64,000 nt of DNA from Burhinus oedicnemus (Eukaryota > Chordata > Aves > Charadriiformes > Burhinidae), in contig VFFE01007917.1 of the NCBI GenBank assembly GCA_008921705.1, positions 184,344 through 248,343 of the forward strand, in the 5' to 3' direction. How positions within the stretch are numbered: position 1 is the stretch's first letter; each line of letters begins with the position of its first letter. This document shows positions 24,721 to 36,359 of this stretch, in pieces. The position numbers were made by a program, and so were the translations under genes. Below the pieces are notes generated by a model that worked only from the letters and a program-made list of their open reading frames with translations, did no database searches and was not told where the DNA came from.

Positions 24721-25005
24721 TGTGACCTAAACCGTTCAAACCTCATTTGATAGATGATGGACATTTATTCCCTGCTATGTGTCACTTCAAAGTCTGAGGT
24801 TTATATTAAACAAGAAGTCTTCTCCTTCTAAGTTGTTCTTCACTTTTTCCTGGAGTTTATCACACAGCACAATACCTGGAAATGTAATCACATTTAGTTT
24901 TTATTATAAAGTCTAATATGCACTAGTAGTACATATTAGAAGACGCATTTTATTGCTTTTCATTATGCAATCGTGTGCTTCATTGCTTTTCATCTGTTTT
25001 TCCTT
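24721..25005. promoter_or_regulatory. Candidate regulatory block with 9-bp inverted repeat
   Basis: AT-rich, repeat-free sequence containing a perfect inverted repeat: TCTAATATG (24912-24920) and CATATTAGA (24932-24940), separated by 11 bp. ATTATGCAATCG, CATTTAGTTTTTATTATAAAG and AATGTAATCACATTTAG are also present. The inverted repeat could be a dimeric factor site or a cruciform. The function is unknown. Confidence 0.3.
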
Positions 25006-25259
25006 GTTGTGGGAGGTGGCACAGCCCAGGAATCCCATTTCCCTGGGGATGATGTTCTAAGGGCACAATGAACCCAATCCGCCCGCACTCCGCTTGGACG
25101 CAGTGCTCCCCACAGGCGAGGTCCAGGCTCCTGATAAGCCAAGAGTTTGCCGTCTGAGGCAAGCCAAATCCAACTTTCCCACCCCACAAGGCTTGTCCCT
25201 ACTCAGAGAAGCCATCGGTAGTAAATACTTAAAGCAAGCAAGGCCGCCAGGCACAGCAG

Positions 25260-25394
25260 TGTTTAAAAGTCGTGTAGATGTGGTGCTTAAAGACATGGTT
25301 TAGTGGCAGACCTGGTAGAGCAGGGTCAATGGTTGGACTAGATGATCTTAAAGTTCTTATCCAACCTAAACGATTCTATGATTCTATGATTCTA
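25260..25394 (+). mobile_element. CR1 LINE 3' tail, plus strand
   Basis: A short tail begins GTTTAAAAGTCGTGTAGATG, continues TGGTGCTTAAAGACATGG and TTGGACTAGATGATCTTAA, and ends with the CR1 octamer repeat (GATTCTAT in tandem, 25372-25394). It belongs to the same group as the copy at 21240 and is severely 5'-truncated, at about 135 bp. The intact octamer repeats confirm this is the true 3' terminus. Confidence 0.95.
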
Positions 25395-26049
25395 ATCGCC
25401 CAAGAGGAGATCTTTGAAGTCTTGCATTCAAGTCACTCGCGATCCTTGATCCCATGCACATGCCGGACGTCTCACCCGACACGGGTGGCAGCGAGTGGGG
25501 CAGGCACTGGAGCCCTGCACCAACCCAGCCGCCACGCGGACAAAGCCATCTCCTAGGAGGGCTCCACACGCCTGCACTTGCACAGCCATTTACCCACGGG
25601 TTCAGAGATCTCAGCCCAAACGAAAAAGCTCCCAATTAAAACCAAAAGCAGAAACAGACTCTCCCCCACCCACTTCTTCTGCTTCCCTTGTCATTCAGCG
25701 GGTTTCATCCTGGCAAGATCACACTCCAGGAGTTACCATTCGATCTTCCCCCTTCCCATAAGGAAGGAAAACAAAGAGAAAAACATACTGCTAAGATGAT
25801 ACCCACATGCTGCTGGAGCTATTGGGGAGAATCCCGCAACAGAAGTGGAGATGAGATGCTTGCCCTGGCCTGAGCCAGCTGGGATAGCAGGAAGGGCTGC
25901 AGAGCAATGCACCAGCAACGTCAAAGGCTGAAAATCACGCACTAAAATTTGAGGACAAAAACACTTCCCCTTCATATGCCCAGAGAAGGGTATCTTTGCT
26001 TTGGATCTTGGTTTGCAACCTTATGAGAAGTTGATGTTTGGAAATAAGT
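25395..26049. other. Unique non-coding sequence
   Basis: The stretch is GC-richer to about 25600, then mixed. Overlapping frames of 60-92 codons on both strands are chance-like, and one of them starts inside the CR1. No gene was recognised. Confidence 0.55.
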
Positions 26050-27360
26050 AGTCTATAATGTGAAACAAGTTTTCTATAACCAGCTAATGTTACAATTAGT
26101 TTTGAATATGGGGTTCCTCCTATTAGAAGACATGATCATTCAGTTAGAGATGTTTACATTCCTATACATTAAAACAAACACATTATGCTAATAAATTATG
26201 CAACCAAACTATACTTGATGGGATGTGCTCCTGTTTAGTATTCACACAAAGCACTGCAGCATTTAACCGCAGGGTAGATTTACTCATTTACTACATCTAT
26301 TCTTTTAAATGTGCCCCAAAATCTGTTTTCTCAGCACTCTCTCACTAAGATTGCTTTCAATATTGGCTTTTTGGGAGTTCATTTTCTATTAGAAGACAAC
26401 ACCACAGATTCACTGAAACTGTTTTTCTCCACCAGAACGTTGATTCACACAGGAGCAAAAGTATTTCGTGCTAGTCCTGGCCCCGACCAAGGACTCTGTG
26501 TATTACCCAGCAAAAAAAGCCAAATGCCTTTGATTTGAGATGCTCCCGTCTCCCGCACCCCGAACACACAGACCCCGTGCTACTGCCCTTCCTCTCCCCA
26601 TCATCGGCAAACGCCCACTGCAGCCCAGCCAAGCCCTAAAACCCCACAACTGTGCACCCAAGCTCAAAGTAGGAAGCTTGAAATTACACTCCATCAAGTC
26701 GCTCCATCTCACTACACTTTTAGAGCTTTAAAAAAAAAAAAAAAAATCAAATTCTATTGAATTTCTCTCTACACAGCTGCATCTCTAATGAACCCCCATA
26801 AAAGTTAAAACTTACATTCGGTAATCATATGCAATTGAAACATCATAAAATGAGAAGTCAAGGAACTGTATGTGGGCTGCAATGACTTGTCTTATTGTAT
26901 TCATTCCCTTAATAAATATATCTTAAAAATAACCTCACAGTCACACATTTGCAATATAATATAAAAATAACACTGGATTCAAATTATTAAACAGGTAATT
27001 TAATAGAACGAGAATTGAAATGTAGGACAGTGTGCAACTTTATGCTATAGGAATAGGATGATTTTAGCCAACACAACTATTTTTCTTTTTTGCATTATCT
27101 TTGCATTTATAATACTACAACATCCACATAACCTTGACACTGTAGTCACCTTAGTAACAAACAAGTGTAACGTTCACTTATAATTGAAATCCCCATAGAG
27201 TATTTGATTCAAGTAAACCAAAAATTGGAGGCCCCTATTCTGTTGCTTTTTTTCTTAGTCACATATACATAGGCTAAAAGGATTTAAAAATAGATATATT
27301 TGTACACTATTAAATCTACAAAGCAGAACCATTTAATTTTAATTTAATGCAAAATGGAAA
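26050..27360. other. AT-rich, repeat-poor stretch with possible conserved elements
   Basis: Two long AT-rich stretches (26050-26340 and 26760-27350) contain many ATTA, TAAT and ATGCAA-type words (CATATGCAATTG, AAATTATTAAACAGGTAATTTAATAG, TTTGCATTTATAATAC). They have no simple-repeat signature apart from an A-run of about 17 at 26731. Such stretches are often conserved non-coding sequence in developmental loci. The GC-richer insert at 26540-26660 separates them. No gene was recognised. Confidence 0.3.
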
Positions 27361-28819
27361 CAAATATAACACCTTTAAAAGACAGGATGCTAAAAAGAGA
27401 ACCGAATTATTTAAGTTCTGGATCGGTGCAGCTTGGCAAATTCACAGCAAATAAAGGCCAAGACGTAAACCAGCCTTACAGCCAAGAGCAGCGGCTGTGC
27501 CGGGGGACCACTGTACCAGCAACACCGGCCAGGCAGAGGACACCCTCCGCCGTGCCACCGCAGCCCAGCGCTGAGGGAGAGGGACGAGTATCCCCAGCCC
27601 AACCATCACCGCAGCGGGGCTCTGCCTGGCACGGGCTACGCTCCCGGTTGCACGCTCAGCTCCTGCTTTGCATAGCTGTTTTCATTTAAATTGGAGTATT
27701 TTAAACGAAAGAAAAAGGGCAGAGCTCCCATCAGTGCCCAGAAGAGGAGAGGTCTGAGCCCCTCCAGACCAAGGCCTTTTCCTTAACGATGGCCAAGACC
27801 AGACAATTCAGAGAAAGGTACAAGAAACACGTGAATTGAGCGCTTTCACCTCTGGGAAAAGGGGTTTCTGCCTAACCCTTTGCTAGCTTTGTCCTAGAGC
27901 TAGCTAGAATTTATATTCTTCCTACTCGTAAAATTAAATAAAACAAAACTGCTCCTACTCAAGGTACCTGCAGATGTTTGTGATTACCTATACAGCCAAA
28001 TCCTCTTATTGTTTCACACCTACTCCTTCGTAGCTAGGATTTAGTTTTATTGAATGATTATGTAGTCCTGTTCCAGGGAAAAAAACTCACTTAACTGCAA
28101 CCTAAATCATCTGAAGCCATCTTTTAGTTTGCTCACATTGGCTTGCTCTTCTCACAACTCCAAAGCCACAAACTTTCTGCCCCTGGAGAAGAGCCAGCCC
28201 ATGGCCTCCGGTGCACCGGCAGAGCCCCAGCCACGCATCCCGCTTGTCAACCGGGGCTGCCATCTGCCAGGGCTCCGTCCTGGCGGTCACGCTTTTATGA
28301 AGTCCCTGATGAGCGTGATTCAATTAACGTCGCCTGAAAAGCCGCTACACCGCAAATGAAAGGTGACAAGGAGTTGAGACAGTAGCAGGGGGGCACGGCG
28401 GAGGGCAGACCGGCCGGAGGACACGACAGACCTGTTACTCTGCTTGGCCAAAATGGGTTTGATCTGCCTACATTTGGGGGGTGACGGAGAGGGATGGGCG
28501 GGGGAGAAAAAGAGCCTGGAAAAGTGAGACTTTTAGAAAGGTCTTCCCACCCAACTGCTGGACAGGTGAATCAGAAGTGAATGCATGCTTTTTGGGGGGT
28601 TATTCTGTCCTCAAGTGTTTTGTCTATATGTAGCGCCGCGGTGCCCATCACCAGCAAACGCCTGATGGAGCGATGAGCTGGACCTTGCTGGAGGCACGGA
28701 GGACACCGACCGACCCCGCCGGGAGGTCTGTGCCCCAAACAGCTGCAGGAGTGGGCTCCTTCTGCCGGTGGAAACAAGGACTCGGCTAAATGTGGCGAGC
28801 TACAAGTTTCTGCAACAAC
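27361..28819. other. Unique non-coding sequence
   Basis: The sequence is mixed in composition, GC-richer at 27480-27660 and 28190-28790, with some CpGs but none dense enough for an island. No exon, RNA gene or transposon was recognised. Confidence 0.55.
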
Positions 28820-28935
28820 GTGCAAGTCTCCAACATGTGGCCCGTAACGTAGCTGTTGCCATGGTAAATATTCATGTTTAGTGAAAAGTGTTAAATCTTG
28901 TATCATAAGTTAAATCAGCTGCCAAGACACATTTT
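28820..28935. promoter_or_regulatory. Candidate enhancer with RFX X-box
   Basis: GTTGCCATGGTAAA at 28855-28868 matches thirteen of fourteen positions of the palindromic RFX X-box (GTTGCCATGGYAAC). It overlaps a forkhead-like GTAAATA and is followed by TTCATGTTTAGTG, a possible octamer- or FOX-type word. CAGCTG (E-box) follows within 60 bp. RFX factors act at ciliary-gene promoters and in neural or beta-cell enhancers. The match is seen directly; the role is inference. Confidence 0.45.
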
Positions 28936-30929
28936 CACAAGTAGGGGAATTTTTGTCTTTTCAGAATGGAATGTTTTTCAGTTGACATTGATTTTTCCCT
29001 AAAATAAGTCCCCCAGAAAGGAAGCCAATCACACGTGAGGCAGTCCAAGAGCTGAATTACTCTACTCCTTCTCTGAATCATCAACAAGTGTTGTGTGCTA
29101 GTGCGTGTGTGTGTACAAATGCACTGTAGCTTCATAAATCCCATCCTCTTATACAAATGAGCAGTTACACAATTTATTCGGAATATTAAACTAACGATCC
29201 CAGCAGAAATAGCACCGATATTTCATATTATGGGTGATGAGACTTCAACAAGTAACTTTTCTAAATAGGAAACATCTCAAAAGACAGAATTAAGCTTAAC
29301 TTGCCCTAGCCTTTTCACAAATACAAGACTCAATCCTGAGCCTGAATATACAGTTGTTTATGTGGGTCAAGGATAGAAATAGTAAGAGCATATTTACTTG
29401 CTTTTATGTTTCCTGTTCAGTATTTCAAAAGAGGACAAATGGTTTTAATACAATTTCAGAAAGAGAAACATGTTAGAATTAATGCAGAATTGGCTTAAAA
29501 AAACCCCAACTTGTTACTTTTATTCATTTAAAAACTGTTGCAAGGAAGTCTGACTGTTATCAGTTCAATATCTGCAAAATTACATGTATGTGTCCTTCCA
29601 CTCCTGAACTACTCAAAATTGGCTCATTCTAGCATCTTATGGTTAATCTTCCGTATTGAAAGCAAAATGCATTTCCAACAGAAGGTTCTTTAGAATAAAG
29701 GGGAAAAATTGTAATTCAGTAATTAGCCCAATTTCATTCAGAGCAGGGTAAATAACTCCTCTGATAACAGAGCAACAAAGCAGAACGAGTCCTAAAGTCT
29801 GAACAGAAAAGACAAAGCAGTCATCTGCTTTGACACTCTGCAACCGAAACAGAACCAGGACCAGCCATGACCTTCTTGCTGTCTCCTGCCCAAGCTCCGC
29901 GCCAGGGAGCACCTCTCCCACGGACACACGTGGGGAGGTCTCAGTGCCCGGAGCAGCCCTGCAGAGGTACCGCTGCCCTGCCCAACGGTGGAGAGCTCTT
30001 TGCCAACGTTGGGTTTTCCTCTTCCACAGCCACAAACTGGATTTCACCTTAGTTGTGTCTTCTGCGGTGAGGACTTTGCCCAACAGATTCCTTTCCTCTT
30101 TACCTGCCTCTGAGTAGCAACAACCAGCAGCCAGTCACATCCTTGTTTCTAAGTTAAGAAACACTTCTGATTCCTCCTCCTCTCTCTAATTATTGCTCCA
30201 CAATCGATTTGCCGTACCCCATGCCAGATTCGCACCTTAACTCCTTACCTCTACTCATTAAAACTCTAATTCTCCTCCCATCTTCTCCACAAATGACATT
30301 TTCTAGCAAGCAAACTACTGCTTACACTCCCTTACCTCTTTCTCTACCAAAACCAGCTCTACCGAAAGGCCGAAGCATATTTAGCACTCCCAGCTCTCTG
30401 CTTGTCTCTTTCTTTTATTTTACATGGTTCAATGTTCTCATTCTGCCTTCCCTCCTTCCTTCTCTACCTCAGCGCTACAAAAAGACATCTTCTGTGACAC
30501 ATTAAAAAAAAAAAAGAAAAAAAAAAAGATCGCCGAATTAACATTACTTGCACTGCATGGTATTTTCAGACCAGCCATTTGCTAACGTCGCAAACACAAT
30601 TAGGAAGTCAGGGAAAGTGCTTACAGGAGCAGATGAAAGCTGCAGAGATAAAATGGAAAGCTTTTACCTGCCAAGCTCTCAGGTTTGGGTTCTAGGGTCC
30701 AAGGTTGCCCTTGGATCTGATAAAGCTACAGAAGAGCCTCATTAAGGAGATGCATAGTCACATTGCTGTAAATATCAAGCGTGGCTTTTTCCTATAGATG
30801 TGGATTTTCGCTACCGCGATTTGCAGGCTGGTAGCCATAGGTGGTTTGAATTCTTGATATTAAAAAAAAGCTCAGAGCATTACTGACAATTAAAAACAGC
30901 TTTTACACATGCACAATAACACTTCTCAT
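28936..30929. other. Unique non-coding sequence
   Basis: This is AT-rich to 29800, GC-richer at 29860-30020, then pyrimidine-rich (30170-30470, TCTCC/CTTACC/TTCTCC words). An A-rich run of about 25 follows at 30504-30530. A 146-codon minus-strand frame (30083-29643) shows no domain. No transposon was recognised. Confidence 0.5.
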
Positions 30930-31110
30930 GCTTTAAAAAAAAAATAATATGCATATCCATATTACCATCATAATAAGTGCCACAAAGTGACATGATATGA
31001 TTGAGTATAATGGCTCCTTTGGAGCCATTATGGTCGATCAGTAAATAATACACTTTTGAAATTGTCTAACTACATATTTACACTTGTCAACTCTCATACA
31101 CTTCAGTGAC
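30930..31110. promoter_or_regulatory. Candidate regulatory block with a perfect 11-bp inverted repeat
   Basis: ATAATGGCTCC (31007-31017) and GGAGCCATTAT (31021-31031) are exact reverse complements with a TTT loop, so a 25-bp perfect hairpin/cruciform is visible. The surrounding AT-rich, repeat-free sequence (TGCATATCCATATTACC, AGTAAATAATACAC, CTACATATTTACAC) looks enhancer-like. The arms are too short for a miRNA precursor. Confidence 0.45.
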
Positions 31111-32690
31111 AGAATTTAAAAGAAACACTGTACAAAACTGTAAGAACATTAAACCACGAAAACATTACGCTGAAGTAGTATTAAGGTTTGACTTAAACCC
31201 ACAAAAACATGGAAATTCCAGGTTAAGGCCAAATCTCCGAAAATGACACCGTCTTTAGCTCGCCAAGCCATGCCCGAGTGCTTGCGTTGATCCAGGCAAA
31301 GCGAGAGATGAGGCAGGGTTGGGCTAGAAGGCAGGGGACCATGGGGTCATGGTGGTCCAGGGCACCACGTGAGCACCGAGCCATCGTGGAGGGCTTTGCC
31401 CATCGAATTCGCAGGCGAGAGCCAGCTCCCCCCTCCCCCCACCCCAGCGACTCAGCTGTTCAGTAGGACACCACTTTATGGTATTTTTTTTAAAAAAAAA
31501 AACAAAGCCTGGGCCTTTTCTCTGTTTATTCAGATGAAATGCCCAATTAAGTTGAGAAGAACTAGTCTTCACTTAATTCAGAAGAGGCCCCATTGAGACA
31601 CTGGGAGTTTTGCCTAGCTGAAACACATGGAGAAAAACTTCAGGCTTTGACCCTAAAAAGGCATTGTCAAAAAAATATGTTAAACAAACATGACAGCGGA
31701 ACATTAATATCCCAAAGATTCTCTCCATGTGGGAAAAGAAAAGACTGGGAAGCAAGATGTTTTTTCAAGAGTAAAATAATGGGCTTGGCGTTGGCTTTTT
31801 TAATTGATAATTTTCTCTCTCTTGTTCAGCTGTAGTCACTTCTGCTCCGAGCAGCGGTGGTAGCAACTTTACTGGTTCCAGTAGAGCTCTGCTGAAAACA
31901 ACAAGCAGCAAGCCCCCAAATGCCGTCCGTCTTTCTGCAAGGGTCACATCCTGCTGCCCCAAAGTCAAGGGGACACCAAATGCTCGCGAGACGTCAAGAG
32001 CAGCCCCAGTCCTGCGGCACCTCCTTCTCAACAAAAGGCCCCAAACACTTCAGACGCTCTGCACTACAGCCCTGAAGCATGCTGTAAAAAGCAACGATGG
32101 ATATTTTGCTGGAGCAAAGGTCTTCCTTTCATATCTATCTATCTCCTTGCTCAGACTTACCCGTTACCTAGCTTCTGAGAACAAAATCCATAAAGGCTTG
32201 GCACAGCAGACTCTTGACGTTGTTTGAAGACACAACCACCGCACCCCTGTCAAGAGGGAGTTACAGCTCGGTTTTATAGTCAACTCTCCCCTCGACGGGC
32301 TGATGACAGAGCAGCCTCCCTCTACGCTCAGCATCTGGGATTTTACAGCCGCTGTATATAAATGGGATTTTCGTGACAAACAACCCTGTATTCGGTTTCC
32401 TTGTGTATCTGAAAGTGAGAATGATCTCTTAAGGCTCTGCTGGGAAGGAGTATTAATGAAGACAAAGAGTATTTCAGGCTATTTCCCCCAGGAGCATTAC
32501 CACGATGACAATATAATGACTTTGTCCTAGGCAAGTACTTTAAGTCCACATCCTCCTCCCGAAGCAGCTCTTCAGGACCCCCCCCGTACGCAGGCTCCCC
32601 ACGACGGCCCTCGCAGCCCCCTCCCCGCAGCCAGCAGCCCACCACCACCTGGAGAGGACAGGATCTGCCGTCAGCTCGGAGAGCTTTCTC
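31111..32690. other. Unique non-coding sequence
   Basis: Simple sequence includes a T/A homopolymer switch at 31483-31502 (eight T, then eleven A). It is GC-richer at 31400-31450 and 32560-32660. No gene or transposon was recognised. Confidence 0.55.
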
Positions 32691-33110
32691 CAGTCTCTCA
32701 TTTCATAAGCCCTCCCTGGAGATGTTTGCTTTTGTCTAAATATTATAAACCACGGTACGACGAAGACTTAATAAACCCTGTTGCCTTTTCACTTTGCGCA
32801 GCGTCTGTCTCCTCTCACCCTACCTCGCGGCTCATGCAAATGTCAGAGTGAGAACAGTTTTTACATCTCCTCGGGTCGCCCCAGAGTGATATAAGCAAAG
32901 GTAAACAAACTGCTGAAGTCTGGGTATTTTTACTTCAGATGGGATGTAAATCAGTGGATGAAAGCTGGGAATAAACTCGCAATACGAGGACAGCTTATTG
33001 AAGTTTCCTCCCCCAGCTCAGTGTTCCCTCAATGTTATATAGCTGACATAACCCTACACTAAGGAAAAAAAAAAAACCACAACCCAAAGAGATATAAATA
33101 TTTCCCCTGA
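32691..33110. other. Mixed sequence with a perfect octamer
   Basis: ATGCAAAT occurs at 32834-32841 within CTCATGCAAATGTC, about 100 bp from AAACCACGG (RUNX-like) and CTAAATATTATAAACC. Possible regulatory sequence, but each word alone is weak. A 12-A run lies near 33065. Confidence 0.25.
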
Positions 33111-33240
33111 AGTCAAAGACACTCTTCCTTCAAGATGTTTGGCCAACTCTTACAGAGAGAGAACAGCATTCCCCTACCAAAGGCAGACATCTTCACCTGT
33201 AAGAACTCAGGAGGAGACTGGACACCAGCCCGAGCGCCCA

Positions 33241-33334
33241 GGATGCGCACAAGCTTCACACGGGACACCCCAACGAGGAGACTAGGCACCACGAGTCCTT
33301 GGGATGGGCACATGTTCCACACGGGACACCCCAA
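33241..33334. repeat. Imperfect 33-bp tandem duplication, period 61
   Basis: 33241-33273 and 33302-33334 align without gaps with 4 mismatches in 33 (about 88%). The last 16 bp, ACACGGGACACCCCAA, are identical. No mobile-element ends surround them; probably a local duplication by slippage or unequal exchange. Confidence 0.7.
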
Positions 33335-35269
33335 GGCAGAAGAACTTAGGATACAGAAGGTGCTCGGTTCCTGCCGTACCACATACACCACTCCTCAAGC
33401 AACAACCAGAGCAAGAGCTTCGTCCCAGGGCTCGAATCAGAAAATGACTGGTCCTGTGCAGACCTGGAAGCCCCTGCGAAGATGGGTTTTTAAGAGTAGT
33501 AGCTCCAGCTGCCACCTAATTGTCTGACCAGTGGGTGCCCCAAACCCGCAACTTCCTCACGCCATTATCTCCTGGCAGGAAGATGTTATGTGCTTCCACT
33601 CTTCCCTCCTTGCCTCCTTGTTTAAAGCTTTCTGGCTGCTGGTGAGGAAATGAGTCTGCCTTGCTCTACCTTTCTCTCCATCACCTTGCTCTCTGTGAGA
33701 AATGGTGAGAAAACGTTTCAGCTGCTCTTACACTTCCACAGCATCCATTTCCTGATGCCCTCACGGAAAAAAAAGGCATCTCCTGCAGGGTTTTTTGTTG
33801 GTTTTTTTTTTTTTTTGATGACAGCTTTATCAGATAATAGCACGAAGCAGGAATGATCCTGTAAAGCTGTTACCGATACCCAAAGGTATCTGAATAGCAG
33901 CAGTGAGACAGATCATGCTCACTGCATTCACCCACCGATGGGCAAAGCCTGAACAGCAACCAAGGGACCAGCAAAGCTTGTCTACTAAAGAGCATAACAC
34001 TACTTTAACCTGCCATGAGTAGTTGTTTGGCTTTCCTCATTTTCTGTGTGCACGTTGTATTTTTTTTATATTTTATAAGTTAAAACCTGCTGAAATTCAA
34101 TGGCTCCAGACACAGCAGTGCCGAGGAAAAGGCGCTTTTGGTCCCTGAAAGGGACTTTTCTCAGTGCTGGCTTGACACATAAAATCTGTTTCTTCAATTA
34201 TGTCTTCCCTCTTACCTATTTTAGATGTGATAGTGTGAAAACATAATAAAAGCCCACGGAAAAAAATTCAAGGAAGCCGAGAAAAGTATTCTTCAGATCA
34301 TATTTAGAGGCCTTGGCTCACAAATGCTTCAGTACCAGGAGGACAGCCGCTTGCACAGCCCAGCTCTGCCCCTGCGCCACGCCAGCGAGCGCAGGCTCTC
34401 ACACCTTCCCAAAGCACCGGCACCTCCCTCTCCAGCAGCGTAAGAACTGCCCTGTTCAGTAAAAACACAGTTACTGCAAATACAAAACTCCAGCTGTAAA
34501 ACCCACTTCGCACTGCGTCCTGGTTTGAGAGAGAACAAAACCAATTTTCTTTTCAGGAATTTTACTTCTCGCTTAAGTCTCTTCTAACTGACTGCGAATG
34601 CCCCGCAGCCCATGAGGTGCCGGTGTTTTACAAGATCGTCGTACATACACCAGTGATACACACAAACTCACAACTTCATGACGCTACATGACATCTCCGC
34701 TGCGCCACTCCTAGTTCAAAAATGTATCTTTAAGCACCCGTAGTAAGCATCAACTAGGGGATTAAATTTAAGCACGCGCTCAAAAACTCTACCCAGCCAG
34801 GGTGAAACCTTGCAGATAAAAGCTCTGCTTGGGACTCACCGTTCACCACTTTCACACAGCAAAATCTCTTCCTGTTAAGTGATTTATCGGAATAATGGAT
34901 ATTATTTGTATGATAAAACCGATTACCTGAAAAACTGTCCCAGGCAATCATTATATTCATAGCAATGTCAGGGCTCATTCTACTACCGCAACAAGAATTC
35001 AGTACTTGGTTTCATAAATATGAAGCAATGAAAAATACTGCTAATTCGGCCAGGATAAGTGTCTACAATAAAGCCCGCGTTTTAGGTGTGAGAAGATTTT
35101 TGTACTTAGAAAACGTGAAATTCCCCTTTCTCCTGGTGACAAGAAATGCCCCTTGATGCCCCGTCTCCTCCAGGACATAGCCAAAGTGGAAGTAATTTTC
35201 AAAACTAATATGTACACGGAGTAACACGGTTAACATCATCCAATGAATTTAGATCCACCTACACAGTAT
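33335..35269. other. Unique non-coding sequence
   Basis: A T-rich run GGGTTTTTTGTTGG plus 14 T occurs at 33789-33818. No gene, RNA gene or transposon was recognised. The sequence from about 34860 to 35060 is AT-rich and repeat-free. Confidence 0.5.
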
Positions 35270-35930
35270 AAATATATCTAGATAAACTGTCACCTTCAGC
35301 AGAATTCATTAAAATAATGTTGTATCTTCCTTGTTAAATGTAATTTTTTTAATTGAAATTTAATCTTACTGTATTATTTGGTAGATTTTTAATTGACATT
35401 TGTAGTAATTAATTGGTAAGCATTACAGCTTTGTCTGAAGAATTTAAAACTAAATTTGACATCGAGATTGGCCAGCCACTGCTGTGAGGTGCCTGCTGGG
35501 AGCATTTCATCATCCTCCCAGCCCCTCCTGCTGATCAGAGGTGGGAGATGATGGTCTCTTTCTTACAGTCATGAATTACATTACTAATGTATTCCATTAC
35601 CACCACGCAAATGTCATGTTAATTCCTGATCATCATCAAGTCAGACAATGGTTTCCACGCTGGCACCCAGCCAATTAGCGGTGTGGAAAAATATTCCGCC
35701 AATTATATAACTTGAATTAGGTTAAGGACTCAAGAGAAAGCAAAATAAATGCTTTGAAAATACTTCTGAGATAAAATGTAAGTTGACACTGTCTTCATGT
35801 GCTATAGCCGATGTTATACAATCTGATAGGCAGCTGCCAACATTCATAACTGTTTATTAAATCTAGCCGCTCTTTACGGTGGCAGCTAAGATCTGTATTT
35901 TTACCAATATTAGGTTCATTGTGTTATGAA
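35270..35930. promoter_or_regulatory. Best candidate developmental enhancer block
   Basis: About 650 bp of repeat-free, largely AT-rich sequence with dense homeodomain-like words: TTTTTAATTGAAATTTAAT (about 35346), TTTTTAATTGACA, TAATTAATTGG (35406-35416), CCAATTAGCGG (35671-35681), GCCAATTATATAA and TTGAATTAGG. It also has GGAAAAATATTCC (35685-35697, inverted GGAA/TTCC) and CAGCTGCCAAC. A near-perfect inverted repeat CATCATCCTCCCA (35508-35520) / TGGGAGATGATG (35542-35553) has a single bulge. Low CpG, no simple repeats and long spans of complex AT-rich sequence are typical of vertebrate conserved non-coding elements. Conservation itself is not visible here. Confidence 0.45.
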
Positions 35931-36359
35931 AAAAGACCAAAATACTTAGGAGCATCCACACCGGCTTATAAAACATATTATGTAGTATATTAAATTGTTA
36001 AAATTACTTCTTCTCTCCTCCCCCCCGCCACAGAGAAAGTTCCACGGACAGAAAAGTTTCAGCAAAAACAAAGTCTTTCTGTAGCCACCCATGTTTTACA
36101 GGAGCAAGGGAGATGCTGGGAGGACAGAAGTGCCGCCTCCGGGCTGCTGCCACCTCTCCCACCGTGCAGCTCTGCCTGGGGACGCCGGGCTCAGCTCCTG
36201 GAGCTCTGTCCCACTCCCCCCATTCCCACCGGCACACGACTGGGTTAGCACAACCCACTGACCTGGGCGAACCCGCTCCTGCTCCGCTGCTGCGGAAAAA
36301 CCCCTTCGGCTTGTGCTCCCCGGCTATCACAAGAAGCACCACAGGTAGATAAAGCCCTC
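35931..36359. other. Transition from AT-rich to GC-rich sequence
   Basis: The sequence rises sharply in G+C after about 36010. A 136-codon minus-strand frame (36414-36004) and its neighbours reflect low stop density in GC-rich DNA. No family was recognised. Confidence 0.5.
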
